Positions 10,089-19,502 of a stretch of 27,346 nt of DNA are shown here, in pieces. This stretch comes from Chara braunii. Lineage: Eukaryota; Streptophyta; Charophyceae; Charales; Characeae. Positions within the stretch are counted from its first letter, which is position 1; the number at the start of each line of letters is the position of its first letter. The translations under genes were made by a program, and so were the position numbers. The DNA lies in contig BFEA01000009.1 in the NCBI GenBank assembly GCA_003427395.1, positions 5,967,401 to 5,994,746 on the forward strand. Direction: 5' to 3'. A model generated the notes under the pieces. The model searched no databases. It was not told where the DNA came from and was given only the letters and a program-made list of their open reading frames with translations.

Positions 10089-11300
10089 ATGTGGCTGATT
10101 CCCCACATCTGGAAGGAGGATGAACTCAGATGGAAAACTGAAGATGAGATCAGAGAGACTCTCCTAGGATTACGACAAATGGGATTATACCGCTCCGTTT
10201 TGATATCTACCGTGACCATACCTACATCATGGTGCAAAACTCTTTCCGATCACGTGGCGAAATTCAGCGAGCAGCAATGGTTCAAGTGTCCGGATAGGGC
10301 CAATCTACTTTTTAGAATTGAGAAGATTGGAGAGGACAATACCATCGAGGCCTCGGGATGGACCCCCAAGGACAACAGACTTCAGCAAATTGAGGACCCT
10401 CATAGCATCTTGCCAGAAAATATGCAGGAAGTACGAGTGCAACACAAGAAGACCTACCAGGGAATGCCCTCCTTCTAGCTACTTATGCAGACCATACTTG
10501 TACACGAATGGAAGGTAGACGTCTTCATGTATGGATGGCATATCACAGACCGAACAAGGGGGGTGACCAAAGTTTCTATTACAGATTACTCTGCTAGGAT
10601 GGGATACAGTTTCCAATCCAACCCAAATGCCCTGCAGGTCAATCTGTCACTCAGATGGCAGTAGAGGATGCCTTCCTTGAGCCTGGATCCACTACCGTCC
10701 AAGTGGCTACTTTTCTTTATCCATATGACTTTTTCTACACTCGAGACCAAAGTAGGAGGACCTCAATGGTTACACCTGCACAGTTGTGTCCCCACGACTA
10801 TATGGTGCTCAGAGAAAGGTATGCAACTCTCTGCTCTTTGTGAAGCTTGTCCCACCCCTTGTCTAGAAGATTGGCTACGCCTCTGGTGAGAGTGCGTCAT
10901 TGCAAGGTGCTTCTGGGAGTTTTTGGACAACTTGTGGTATAAAGCTTACGGTAAGAAAGGTGTCTGGGACAAAAACTTTATTATCATTAGTAGAACCAAC
11001 AAAAACCACTAATCTGATCAGATTACCACCCGAGTACAAATTTTCAGAGTGAGAGTTTTCAAGGTTATTTAGATGGTTCAAAGAGACAGACGGTTACCTT
11101 AATCTCATCGATTTATTTCAATTTCAGACAGGCAATGAGATCCGACATTATGGCGGACTGGTTCCACACCAAGAGGAAGCACCTCATGGCTGATGCAGCC
11201 AGAGATATTTTTACCACCAGATGGTCTACACAGTACAAATGGGTTGGTTTCTCAGAAGGAACCATACTTTTTTACTCGGACCTGCTATGGGACCCACCAA
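10089..11300 (+). pseudogene. LINE C-terminal region with zf-RVT-like Cys/His tail
   Basis: The frame from 10089 to 10478 follows the RT in the same LINE, and further pieces continue to about 11300 in shifting frames. Around 10690-10890 is a Cys-, His- and Trp-rich stretch (HSCVPTTIWCSEK, LCEACPTPC) resembling the zinc-binding tail (zf-RVT) that ends many plant LINE ORF2 proteins. This domain is thought to help bind template RNA. The exact Cys/His spacing is not conserved enough for certainty. The reading frame is broken at about 10478, 10664, 10889 and 11006. Confidence 0.55.
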
Positions 11301-11309
11301 CAACTTGAA

Positions 11310-11990
11310 CTAGGTCTAGATTAAGTCTTTCCATTTGGCAGCCCCAGGGCTGAGAGGGCCTATAAAGGGGGAACTTTTGCGACAAAGACATGCTCCGCTA
11401 CTCATTAAAGTTATATGTTTCGGGTTCACGCTCTACACCCAAAACATTCTACTAGGAAGAACATTATTTTTCGACGAGGAACACTGGACCCGGTTTCCAT
11501 GAGCTTACAGTTGGGTAAAGGCCCGAGCATGTCTTGTACCGGGTTGCATTATCGGGGTGTGTTTCCGAGACCCTCTCTTTCTTATGGAATGAAACTCACT
11601 TTTGTTTAAAAAAAAAAAAAACGAAAAGGGAAGGAACAAAATCTAAGCGAAATATTTTTAAAAAAATCGAAAGAAATCTAAAAAAGAAATTATGAAAGAA
11701 AAACTAAAAACTTACCTTCAGGATGGAAACGGTCGTCCGTGAAACGGACGCTTGCTGTCTTTCATAGGAACTCTAAGTCCCCGTTAGTTGTCAAAGTGTC
11801 ATCTGACGCTCTGCGTTCTAGTTTTTTTTTTTTTTTTTTTTTTTGGGGGGGGGGGGGTCCTGTTGGCTTAAACCACTAGTACCTCTGCCAGTGTTGGAAA
11901 ATTACGATATACTGGTCTATCCCCGAAGTTAGCGGGGATCCGAGCAAGGTCGGCAAGTATTCCCAACACGGGAAAAAAAAAAGTTGTTTA
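11310..11990. other. Non-coding stretch with homopolymer tracts
   Basis: Contains A14 at 11608-11621, an AT-rich region with AAATCTAA words at about 11640-11710, a perfect hairpin CGTCCGT/ACGGACG at 11734-11750, and T23 followed directly by G13 at 11822-11857. No credible ORF. The T/G boundary is a likely site of sequencing or assembly error. Confidence 0.7.
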
Positions 11991-12221
11991 TTATTTTTTG
12001 TCGTGGCGGTTTTTTGAGAGGTTTGGACCCGTGTTCGTTCCCCGATAGTGGCCGTGTAGTGGAAACGCTACCGGTCCTGTTTGGGAGGCTCATGGGGTCG
12101 CAGGTCGGTCGGTCCTCGGTGGGCGGATGTCCGTTCGGCCCACGAATCTTCACGACCGTTTTTGGGGGCGACCGACGCCGACTTTTGTGGTCCCCGTCTA
12201 GGCCTCTCGTCCGGCTGCCAT

Positions 12222-12426
12222 CGCATCTCTCCCCCCCCCCTCTCTCTCTCTCTCTCTCCTTGGTTGATCCATCGACAGTAGGCGAGGAAAACCCTCGTTC
12301 GTCGGGATATCGCGGTGAGTCACTCTCTCTCTCTCTCTCTCTCCCTCTCTCTCACTCTTCCTCTCTCCTTGGTTGATTCGTCGACAGTAGGTGAGGAAAA
12401 ACCTCGTTCGTCGGGATATCGCGGTG

Positions 12427-12462
<36 letters not shown>

Positions 12463-12470
12463 CTGACTAC
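12222..12470. repeat. Two 64-bp units in CT microsatellite tracts
   Basis: A unit beginning CCTTGGTTGAT occurs at 12258-12321 and again at 12367-12430 with only a few substitutions. CT tracts lie before, between and after (about 12229-12257, 12322-12366 and 12431-12459). Each unit ends in CGCGGTGAGTC, which fits a 5' splice donor. Each starts with a pyrimidine tract leading to CGACAG, which fits a 3' splice acceptor. The pair therefore looks like a duplicated mini-exon, or simply a microsatellite-mediated duplication. Confidence 0.75.
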
Positions 12471-12769
12471 CCCTAATTTCTCCCAACTGGTCGGATGAAA
12501 GCGCCGGCTGATTCCTCCTTAGACAAGTTTTCTACAGGTCAATTTCCCGGTATTAGGGCGACCGACTGGCCCTCGGTCGCCCGATAAACAAGCACTGACC
12601 TCCTCTCGACGCCCCCGTCGAGCCCGCTCCGCTAAGATTAGACGAAACGTACCAGGTTTAAGTGGACCACTCGCGCTCTACGCAAGTGCCTCCTCTTGTC
12701 TGTCTGCCGTCTGGTTTTCTCAGGAACTCGGGGGCTGAGAGGGTGCTTCTTCCCTCTCTTATGTCGCGG
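12470..12769. other. Left flank or 3' end of the Ty3/gypsy element, unresolved
   Basis: A 3' LTR and polypurine tract are expected here for the minus-strand element. A purine-rich minus-strand tract lies at about 12743-12757 (plus strand CTTCTTCCCTCTC), but no TG start follows it. The visible part of the 5' LTR at the right edge does not match this region. I see no gene. Confidence 0.4.
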
Positions 12770-13235
12770 TCATTCGGATTTTGGTGCCGGAGTAACCCTT
12801 TGCTTCTTTCTCCGTAGGGGAGCTCGTGCGACAGCTGTGTCCCCCTTTCTGATGCGGACTTTCCTCTTAGGCCTTTGTAGAACAAAAACCCATTTTCTTT
12901 TCTTACCTAGCGTTAGGCCCTTCACTTTCCTGGTTTCTACTCTCTTCCTCTTCCTTGAACTCTCACCTATGTCGAACCGTCTTGGTGGTCCTTCGTCCAC
13001 TATCTTAACTTTACCCTTTCCTTTAGGATTTAACGGTCTTAGCGCAGGAGTGGGGTCTCCCTTGACGTAAACAACTTCAGTCTAGCTTCTGCCACATGAT
13101 CTTTCCACTTTGACCCATCTAGCTCAGCGATCATGTAAGCTCCCCAGCTTAACACACCAACTACACGATAGGGTCCCATCTATCTGTTAGCTAGTTTTCC
13201 GGTCCATATTCTTTCCAAGGCGCGTTCTTCGCCCC
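12770..13235 (-). pseudogene. Integrase C-terminal (GPY/F) domain and basic tail
   Basis: The integrase C-terminus binds DNA. On the minus strand, from about 13220 down, one frame reads LERIWTGKLANR, a TAG stop, then MGPYRVVGVLSWGAYMIAEL and ends in the RLKLF block. This is the GPY/F module of gypsy integrases, with the stop where Trp usually sits (KLANRW). After one frameshift at about 13070 the frame continues into a Lys/Arg-rich tail and ends at 12770. The zinc finger and the D,D,E core that should precede it are absent. The RNase H end is fused almost directly to it near 13225-13235, out of frame. Confidence 0.75.
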
Positions 13236-13568
13236 TGAAATCCTCTCTACAGTATAGTCATAAAGTCGAATCCTGATCAGCCATCGTGCGATCGTAGGAT
13301 CCGTCAGACTAAAGTCCTTCTGTAGGACTGAAGCTACGGCTGTAAGGTCTACCCTAAGAACGAATCGTCTCCCGTATATGTAATGCCTAAAGGTATCTAA
13401 GCACCGTAGAACAACCAACACCTCCTTCTTAAACTGACTGTAGTTTCGTTCTGCAGTGTTGAGTGTTCGACTCTCGAACCTCAATAGCCTCTCTTTGCCT
13501 TCGACATCCTTTTGAGAGAGCAATCCCCCAACCGAACATGGTCCAGCATCCGTAGATACTATGAACGG
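13230..13568 (-). pseudogene. RNase H domain of Ty3/gypsy Pol
   Basis: RNase H degrades the RNA strand during reverse transcription. The frame continues from RT through a single TGA stop at 13569-13571. It then shows VSTDAG with the first catalytic Asp (about 13540-13555), an altered ESRTLNTAERNY block carrying the catalytic Glu of the YxSRxLxxAExNY type, and the EVLVVLRCLDTFRHYIYG helix. It ends in RISGAKN at about 13236. A normal Pol would continue into the connector and the integrase zinc finger. Here the frame instead runs out within 14 codons because of the internal deletion. Confidence 0.85.
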
Positions 13569-14875
13569 TCAGGCTGTTTCGTCCTCAAAGAATGGCACAC
13601 CCAGAATTTTTCCGCCTTCCTTAAATTCTTCCTTGAGGGACCGCACTGCTAACTCTTGAGGAGAATCCCAGTAGAACTTCTCAGTCTTTCTAAGAAGTGT
13701 GCGCAGAGGTTCCGCCTTTTCCGCATATCCTCGTATAAAAATCCGCCAATAACCAACAACCCCTAAAAACTGGCGAACTTCAGTTGCGCTGTGCAATGGA
13801 GTCGGCCAATTCAACAACTTCTCCAGCTTCCCAGAGTCGGGTCGTCGACCTTTCGCATCGCATATAAACCCTAAAATTTTAATCGTCAATACGGCCCATC
13901 GACGCTTTGTCCTGCTAACCATCAGGTTAGCATCATCTAGCTGTTCCAAAACAGCGTAAATGTCCGTCAGGTGTTGCTCTACGAACCTCCTGACGCCAGG
14001 AGCGACTTCCATCTCATCTTTCAACACCGGCCCTTTTATCGGAAAGTCGTCGAGGAAAACCTCTACTTTATCAGGGATAAAGTCTTTCAGAACCGCTACC
14101 ATGGCTCTCTGAAAAACTGCTACTCCATTGGTCCATCCCATCGGAACCACCATCATCTGCACTAATCCGAGCGGCGTGTGACTGCTACTCCATTGGTCCA
14201 TCCCATCGGAACCACCATCATCTGCACTAATCCGAGCGGCGTGTGCATGGCTGTGAGATGCCTATCTCTCGGATCTAATGGTATCTCGTCATATCCTGAA
14301 AATAAATCGCAGACAAAATAAATCGATCTGCCTGCCGCTTCTTCTGCTAGCAGATCAGCGTGCGGTACCGAGCCTACATCCCGAATCGTCACAGCGTTGA
14401 CCTTCTGAAGGTCTTGAATCCACTGAATCTTTGCGTTAGGTTTCCTTAAGAAGAACCATCTGTTTGCATAAGCGTTGTCACAAGGCTCAGCTACGTGTGA
14501 CGCCATCTTCTCTTTGAGAAAGGAGATCACCTCTTCCTTCTCTTTCTGAGCAAACTTCCACCCTGCATCATTCCACGGCGTATGCGGAATCGTGTAGATT
14601 ATTGCCGGCTTAGCATACCTAGGATCAATCCTTCCTCTCTCCGCGTCACTAAACGCTATGGCTTTGTCGCAAGACCTAAGGACTTTCAACACTCGCTCTT
14701 TTTCCGGTTCAATCAGATTCCCATCGCCTATGTTCATCTCCTCTATCCTCTTTTCTGTCAGCCATTGCGGCTCCTTCCTCTTCTTCTCTTTAATCTCTCT
14801 AGCGATCTCTTCTTCAGATACTCCATCATACGCGGATCGCTCTCGTGCTACAGCCGCCAGCTTAACCTTCTGGGC
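13569..14875 (-). pseudogene. Ty3/gypsy reverse transcriptase, split by a 65-bp duplication
   Basis: RT copies the element RNA into DNA. The N-terminal linker runs from about 14875. The segment 14737-14181 carries WFFLRKPN, IQDLQKVNAVT and the first catalytic Asp in FVCDLFSGYD (codon 14306-14308). Then HTPLGLVQMMVVPMGWTN is present twice because of an exact 65-bp tandem duplication (14116-14180 and 14181-14245), which shifts the frame. The second half, 14201-13569, carries FLDD with both Asp codons at 14046-14051, then FLGVVGYWRIFI of the thumb. Apart from the duplication and a frame change near 14900, the catalytic residues are intact, so the duplication may be recent. Confidence 0.9.
14116..14245. 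repeat. Exact 65-bp tandem duplication inside RT
   Basis: Bases 14116-14180 are repeated without a mismatch at 14181-14245. As 65 is not a multiple of three, it throws the RT out of frame. Perfect identity in an otherwise decayed element points to a very young event or an assembly artefact. Confidence 0.95.
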
Positions 14876-16190
14876 TACTGTCTTGTGTCTCTTTGGTCGC
14901 CCCCCGTAGGGGGCTGTGCCCTTAAAAAAGACACAGATATCATCCCTCCGAATTCCTTATTTTCCGCCTTAGGATAGGCGTTTCTCCCTACACGTACGCG
15001 AGTCCCTAAATCCTCAACTTCGACTATACGACCTTCTTTTTCTGTAAGTAGGTGCCCATACTTCTTTTCGCGAAAGCTCAGGGACTGACTCGCAAGGGGA
15101 ACTGGTATGCGGCCCTTTTTAGCGAGAACCGCTCTGTTCCTCGGGTCACGAGGCTCTACCGTCTCCATCATAATCCGCCCACCGTCTGGGCGCTTGATGG
15201 AAAGCATCTGGCTTCCATCCAGTCGTTCTATAGTAACGGCATGGACGTGACTCAGCCATGTCCGCCCCAATAATAACTCTGCGCTGCAATCTCGAACCGC
15301 GAAAACAGGCATCGTCACTCTCAGGCGTTCGACCTCAATTGCAGCCTTGTGGCAAACCCCGGTGACCTTTTGCTTTCTTCCATCGACGGTCTCTATCTCA
15401 AATTTGAATTACTTATTAAGATCTAATCCCAATCGGATAGCCAGACCCTCATCGATGATAACAGCCTCGCTGCCGTTATCAATTATTGCATGAAGAACTA
15501 TTTCGTCATTGAGGGTACTCTGTATTGTCCCGCTGCCCAGGATATAAAACTTGTCAGGGGGCACCCCTTCTATCCTATCTAAGAACACCGTCGCTGCACG
15601 ATCCGCCTTGGCGACCACACTTGATACAGCAACAGTGGGTATCTCCTCCTGTTTGGTCGCCATTTGGACCTCGTCGCTCAGGGGAATACGTGTCTTACGT
15701 GTAATCATGTGCAATTCATCCCGTGTCGGCCTCGAGGCCGCTAAATACTCTAGGATCGTGCACTGCATAGGCTGCCTGAGAGCGCATCTAAAAGGTTCGA
15801 CCGTGTCTATGTCATCCAGAGTACTCTTCATCGTGAACTTTCTCGCCCCACGTTTGCATGGGGAAACTATAACTTCTTTTCCTTCAATCCTTTGTCCATC
15901 CTTCTCTGCCATTACGTAATCAGTGTCAGCCTTCTTGGAGGAGGAAGCCCTGGCGGACTTGGTCGCTGCCACCCGTATGGGCGTCATAGGACTCTCCTCA
16001 TCCGAAGACAGACTCAGTCTCACGCTTTGGGTTCTCGCAACCCCTTTACCCTTGTTCGGTACTACTCGTCTAGCTTCCACATTCACCTTCATTGAAAGAA
16101 ACATCGATACATCGTCGAGGTTATCCGCCCACTTGACGTACTTGCGATCATCAAGTACAACAAGCCCCTCATCTATTGCCCGTTTGACAT
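14875..16190 (-). pseudogene. Ty3/gypsy aspartic protease and linker
   Basis: The protease cuts the Gag-Pol polyprotein. It lies in the same frame as gag, typical of a fused Gag-Pro-Pol. The linker after the zinc knuckle leads to the active site, which reads AIIDNGSEAVI with the Asp codon at 15478-15480. It is a D-N-G-S variant of the usual D-T/S-G-A. The hydrophobic ILGSG flap-like segment precedes it. After a TAA stop at 15409-15411 the same frame continues (FKFEIETVDG, then LLGRTWL at about 15265-15285, matching the (L/I)LG(R/M)xW strand of gypsy proteases). It ends at 14875, where a frame change joins the RT linker. Confidence 0.8.
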
Positions 16191-17975
16191 CAGGGCAATC
16201 TTTCTTGAGGTGATAATCTCCCCTGCAATAGATACAGGAGTTCCTAGGGGTAGGGGGTCGTTCCTCCGCGGACCTAATCGTTGGTCGTCTCGCATCCTGG
16301 TTAGATGGCCCAGGAGATCTAGGGTAGTTTGGGGACTTGGGATACCCTGGCGACACGGGATATCCTCCCCTCTTATACTGCCCCCGTGACTCTTCTCTAC
16401 GATCACCTCTCCCTGTCCGCTCATAACCGCTTCGATACCCATCTCGGCGGTCCTTATCCGACTCCCATCGACCGCTGGAGCCCTCTCTATCCCTCGAGTT
16501 AAAGTTGCTCGGGCTTCGGTACCCCTTGGCATTTCCACCGTATCTGGGACTGCGAGGGTACTGGTCTCCGGGACTGCGCGGATACTGGTCGGCTCTGTCT
16601 CCTCGACTGTAAGAATCTCCCCCTCGGTACCCATCACGCTAGCGGTCTCTGTCTATGGTATCATCCCGACGCCTCCTCTCTTCGTCCTCTCTACGTCTCC
16701 GATCGTCTTCTTCTCTGCGCCTTCGATCCTCTTCATCCCTACGTCTACGATCATCCTCGTCTCTATGCCGGCGCTCATCCTCATCTCTTTCCCTCGCGTG
16801 ATAGTCGGCCAGTGTACGGGGGTTATGGTCTTCGACGCTTCTCCATGGGACAGTATTGCGGCGATCCCATCGTAAGAAATAAGGTGACCCGGGTTTATCC
16901 CAGTATGTAGTTCCGACCTTCGTTTCAAAATTTGCCAATTGCCTTGTCATTGCCTTCATCTTCTCTTGCATCTCTTCTATGATAGCATCATTATCCTTTG
17001 ACCGTAGGGGTCCATCTCTATCCATCATATAACGTCGCTCTGACCAAGGTTTGTCATTGAAATCTGGGCACCTGTCGGTCCCGTATTCCCGATAGAGGGA
17101 AAAATCCCGGCGTTGCATGCCTTTCCAGAGTAAGTCCTTGTAGTCATCTGCCTCAGCCTTCATGGCCAACTTGAGCAATGCAGTGAATTCTAGCTTATCG
17201 TGAGGCGTCTCTCTCAGCACTGCCCGAAGGCGCAGAAACTTTCGCCCTCTCCTTGGGTTAGCTGCTCCAAGTCCCGGATAGAATACTTAACATCTTCTAG
17301 TTTGTAGAGTTCGTACAGATTGACTTTATAAGTAGCCCATCACCTATCTTTAGGCCGAGCGTCTTTAATCTCTTGACTCAAGCTTGGGTTCACATTAAAT
17401 AAGAAGTTGTCTATAATCTCATCCTCTGTCCACTAACTTCGGTATGCGTGCAACTCCCCCTTTTCGATATATTCGGTGATACCACACCCTTTGAAAACAG
17501 GTGGTCTGGTATCCAACTCTGAGGGCTGATGCGAGATGATGACTCTGTCCCTCGCCTCATATGGCAGAGGGTGCGATTCCCCTGTCTCGGGATAAAAAAC
17601 CCGTCTGCCCATGGCATCTCTCTCTCTATCTCTCCAAAGCTGCTCTCTAATAAACTGTTCCCTCCAGTCTTCTCCTCCCAGGTAGGCCCTCTCTTCTCTA
17701 CGCTCGTACATAGATGAGCGTTGAATAAATGATTCACGCCGAAAACTTGGTGGTTCGGTCTGAATCTCAACCCGCTCTACCGGAGCTGCTCTGTTGGGCT
17801 CGGTGACGACAGCAGGTGCCATCACCTCGGGCTCGCCATCATCCGGTTGCTCTACGCACCTCAGTGGGGCGTTCTGTCGAAGACGCTCTTTGAGGTCTCA
17901 CAGAGCCCGGTCCGGCGATGCTCGATACACCACCTGTTCCTCGTCTGGATGTTGCCCCATTGTATCAGATTCCAT
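16191..17975 (-). pseudogene. Gag polyprotein with Arg/Asp-rich linker and CCHC zinc knuckle
   Basis: Gag forms the virus-like particle. The ATG at 17975 follows a purine-rich tract. The capsid-like region runs from about 17570 (PPVFKG) to 17100. A WDRR..WRSV..NPRT motif lies at about 16825-16890. Then come a run of RRRRDEE-type repeats (about 16640-16800), an Arg-Gly-Tyr-Ser-Pro-rich linker and the knuckle CIYCRGDYHLKKDC at 16195-16236. Interruptions are: TGA at 17898-17900, TAG at about 17430, TGA at about 17343, a frameshift at about 17220 and TAG at about 16640. Most stops are one transition away from Arg, Gln or Trp codons, as expected from decay by cytosine deamination. Confidence 0.85.
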
Positions 17976-18010
17976 ATACTTCCCCCTCTTTTGATTTAGC
18001 GGTTCAGCAC

Positions 18011-18160
18011 CGATAGCCTGAACCTATGAATGAATCCGCAGCCCGGACCTATGAAAGTATCTGCAGCCCGGACCTATAAAAGAATCCGCAGCCCGGACCT
18101 ATGAAAGTATCCGCAGCCCGGACCTATAAAAGAGTCCGCAGCCCGGACCTATGAAAGTAT
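18011..18160. repeat. 25-bp tandem array, six copies, two alternating variants
   Basis: Copies lie at 18011-18035 (diverged), 18036-18060, 18061-18085, 18086-18110, 18111-18135 and 18136-18160. The unit is CYGCAGCCCGGACCTATRAA plus five more bases. Variants ending ATGAAAGTAT and ATAAAAGART alternate, so the higher-order period is 50 bp. The array lies exactly between the stop of the last accessory ORF (18164) and the gag start (17975). A 25-base unit cannot keep one reading frame, so it is probably not coding. Confidence 0.95.
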
Positions 18161-18163
18161 CAA

Positions 18164-18496
18164 TCACTCGTCTGTGACCGCTCTCAGGATCGCAACAAGT
18201 CTCCCAGCCTCGTCTCGTATCTCATGCTCACCCTCGATACCAAAAATCCCTTAGTCAAAATAAAGTTTTCCCTCCTGCTCTTCTATGCAACGAACACCTC
18301 TCCTAATCTCTATGACTCCGGCTTCTGATGTCCTCACTCTCCTACAAATCCCTGTCGCGATCCCCATCAACTCTTCTCGAGTACGAGATCTCAGGTATTC
18401 CCGTATACCAACAGACACTCTAAGCGCTAGATCGCTTAACCCATGATGTACAACGCGAGTTCCTGCCCGCGGGTAATCACCCCCTACGACCATCAA
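18164..18496 (-). pseudogene. Accessory ORF, family B copy 3
   Basis: Function unknown. The ORF starts at 18496, overlapping the end of the preceding E-family frame by 20 bases, and runs 111 codons with one internal TAA at 18251-18253. The first 80 residues align by eye with the other B copies (LRVSVGIREYL.. against LLRVSIEEEL..). The stretch beyond the stop (EIRDEAG) matches EIIRDETPSEA of copy 2, so the stop lies inside the original protein. It is the last ORF before the repeat array and gag. Confidence 0.6.
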
Positions 18497-18971
18497 ACTT
18501 AAAGTATCGAAGTGCTAAGCCAACCACTGCCTCATTGCTTCTCCCTCGAACCACCTGACGCGGTACAGGAGGTCTGGGTAACCCCTGAAAGAGCGTAATC
18601 CGGGTGTCCTAGATTACCTCCTTACCTAGCGCCAGGAGCCTATCCCGCTCATTCTCAACGACTTCTTCCGAGCACTCCCAACATCGACTGTAAATCAAAT
18701 CGCCTTCTCGTTCAACTAGGAGGTAAATCCTAACATCATACACCTCAACTGCAAAGAACCGAACGGTGATAATATAAAAACGTATCTGCTCCCATCCGCT
18801 GTCCACCAACTCGTATGTCACTACTTCGTACGGAATCACTTCTCTCCTACCCAAGGAGCTTAACCTCTCGCAAATTTTCGCTAACACCTCGTCCGAAGGT
18901 CTGTTTCCTGCAAGAAATCTCTCTCTCCTGGCCTCTAGCTCTCACTCTGAGACGGTCGCATCTTTACTCAT
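18477..18971 (-). pseudogene. Accessory ORF, family E copy 2
   Basis: Function unknown. ATG at 18971, ten bases past the stop of copy 1. The single frame of 165 codons has stops at about 18945 (TGA) and at 18609-18611 (TAG). It aligns along its length with copy 1: shared segments include LGRREVIPYEV against LGGREIFPYEV, YIITVRF in both, and the tail GLPRPPVP in both, the last lying beyond the internal stop. The family has a hydrophobic beta-rich core (YYIITVRF, VYxVxIYL) and a charged helix before LGK. No catalytic motif is recognised. The shared tail proves that 18609 is a secondary stop, not the natural end. Confidence 0.65.
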
Positions 18972-18980
18972 TCGCGCATC

Positions 18981-19502
18981 CTATTCATCCTTAATGGTCT
19001 TTTTGAGCTTGCCGTCAGTCTTGACTGTCCGAGCGAGTCTCACTACTGCCTCCCATCTGTTCTGCTCTAGCCCTTGGTATGGAACAGGCGGCCTAGGCAG
19101 ACCGTCAAAGACAGTGATGTCGTCGCAGACCTCCACAGTCTTTCCCAAACTTCTGAGCCTCTTTTCCTCTTTTCTCAACACCCAAGCAGCCCGTCTCCAA
19201 GTCCTTCCGTATATACAGAACTCTTCCCTTTCTCTAGGCAGATATATACCGACGTGGTATACCCCAAAATCATGAAACCGCACGGTTATAATATAGTATT
19301 GATTGCACTCGATCCCACTGTTCTGCACCTGATACTTGATCACTTCATACGGGAAGATCTCTCGCCCGCCCAAATCGCTTAATTCCCTAAGTACTTTCTC
19401 GTGTTCAATTTCGTAAGGACCTCCCCAAACTCCAAATCTCTGTCTCCTTTCGCTAGCTCTGCCTCTGGTAATGGCATCTCTCGCCCATGAGGTGTTTAAC
19501 AC
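18981..19502 (-). CDS. Accessory ORF, family E copy 1
   Basis: Function unknown. The frame opens at 19502 with a GTG that overlaps the TAA of the preceding ORF. A clean ATG start is not visible, and the ATG at about 19480 is one base out of frame. About 170 codons stay uninterrupted to TGA or equivalent at 18981. The order is a charged N-terminus, LGGREIFPYEV, NQYYIITVRF (about residues 71-80), VYHVGIYLPRERE, a helix rich in Arg/Lys/Glu, LGKTVEV, FDGLPRPPVP and a Lys-rich end. It is the better preserved of two tandem copies. No known domain is recognised and no signal peptide or membrane segment is seen. Confidence 0.55.
   Translation of the reverse strand: MLNTSWARDAITRGRASERRQRFGVWGGPYEIEHEKVLRELSDLGGREIFPYEVIKYQVQNSGIECNQYYIITVRFHDFGVYHVGIYLPREREEFCIYGRTWRRAAWVLRKEEKRLRSLGKTVEVCDDITVFDGLPRPPVPYQGLEQNRWEAVVRLARTVKTDGKLKKTIKDE

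Larger units (their letters stand above)
9178..11300 (+). mobile_element. Degenerate LINE copy 2, RT 3' half and C-terminal region
   Basis: This is a second LINE, truncated before the RT second catalytic box. Frame changes and stops break it, but successive plus-strand frames give the RT box, the post-RT thumb region, the WDKI..GGLGVLDL segment and a Cys/His-rich tail. It is not a duplicate of copy 1: the comparable segments differ strongly. A 14-base A run at 11608-11621 lies about 300 bp downstream of the last recognisable coding sequence and may be its poly(A) tail. The 5' truncation is typical of LINE insertion, though it could also come from later deletion. Confidence 0.8.

Noticed and set aside
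11920-11975. Possible 5S rRNA piece (CCGAAGTTAGCGGG)
   Set aside because: Only a short word resembles 5S; the surrounding bases do not fit its structure or control box.
12740-12760. Polypurine tract and start of the 3' LTR
   Set aside because: A purine-rich minus-strand tract exists, but it is not followed by TG and no match to the visible 5' LTR sequence was found to its left.
16173-16637. Alternative minus-strand frame of 154 codons over the gag linker
   Set aside because: The Arg/Gly/Tyr/Ser-rich gag frame is continuous through a single stop and reaches the zinc knuckle; the other frame is its shadow.
18011-18160. CRISPR-like array
   Set aside because: Direct 25-bp tandem copies with no unique spacers, no cas genes, eukaryotic context.
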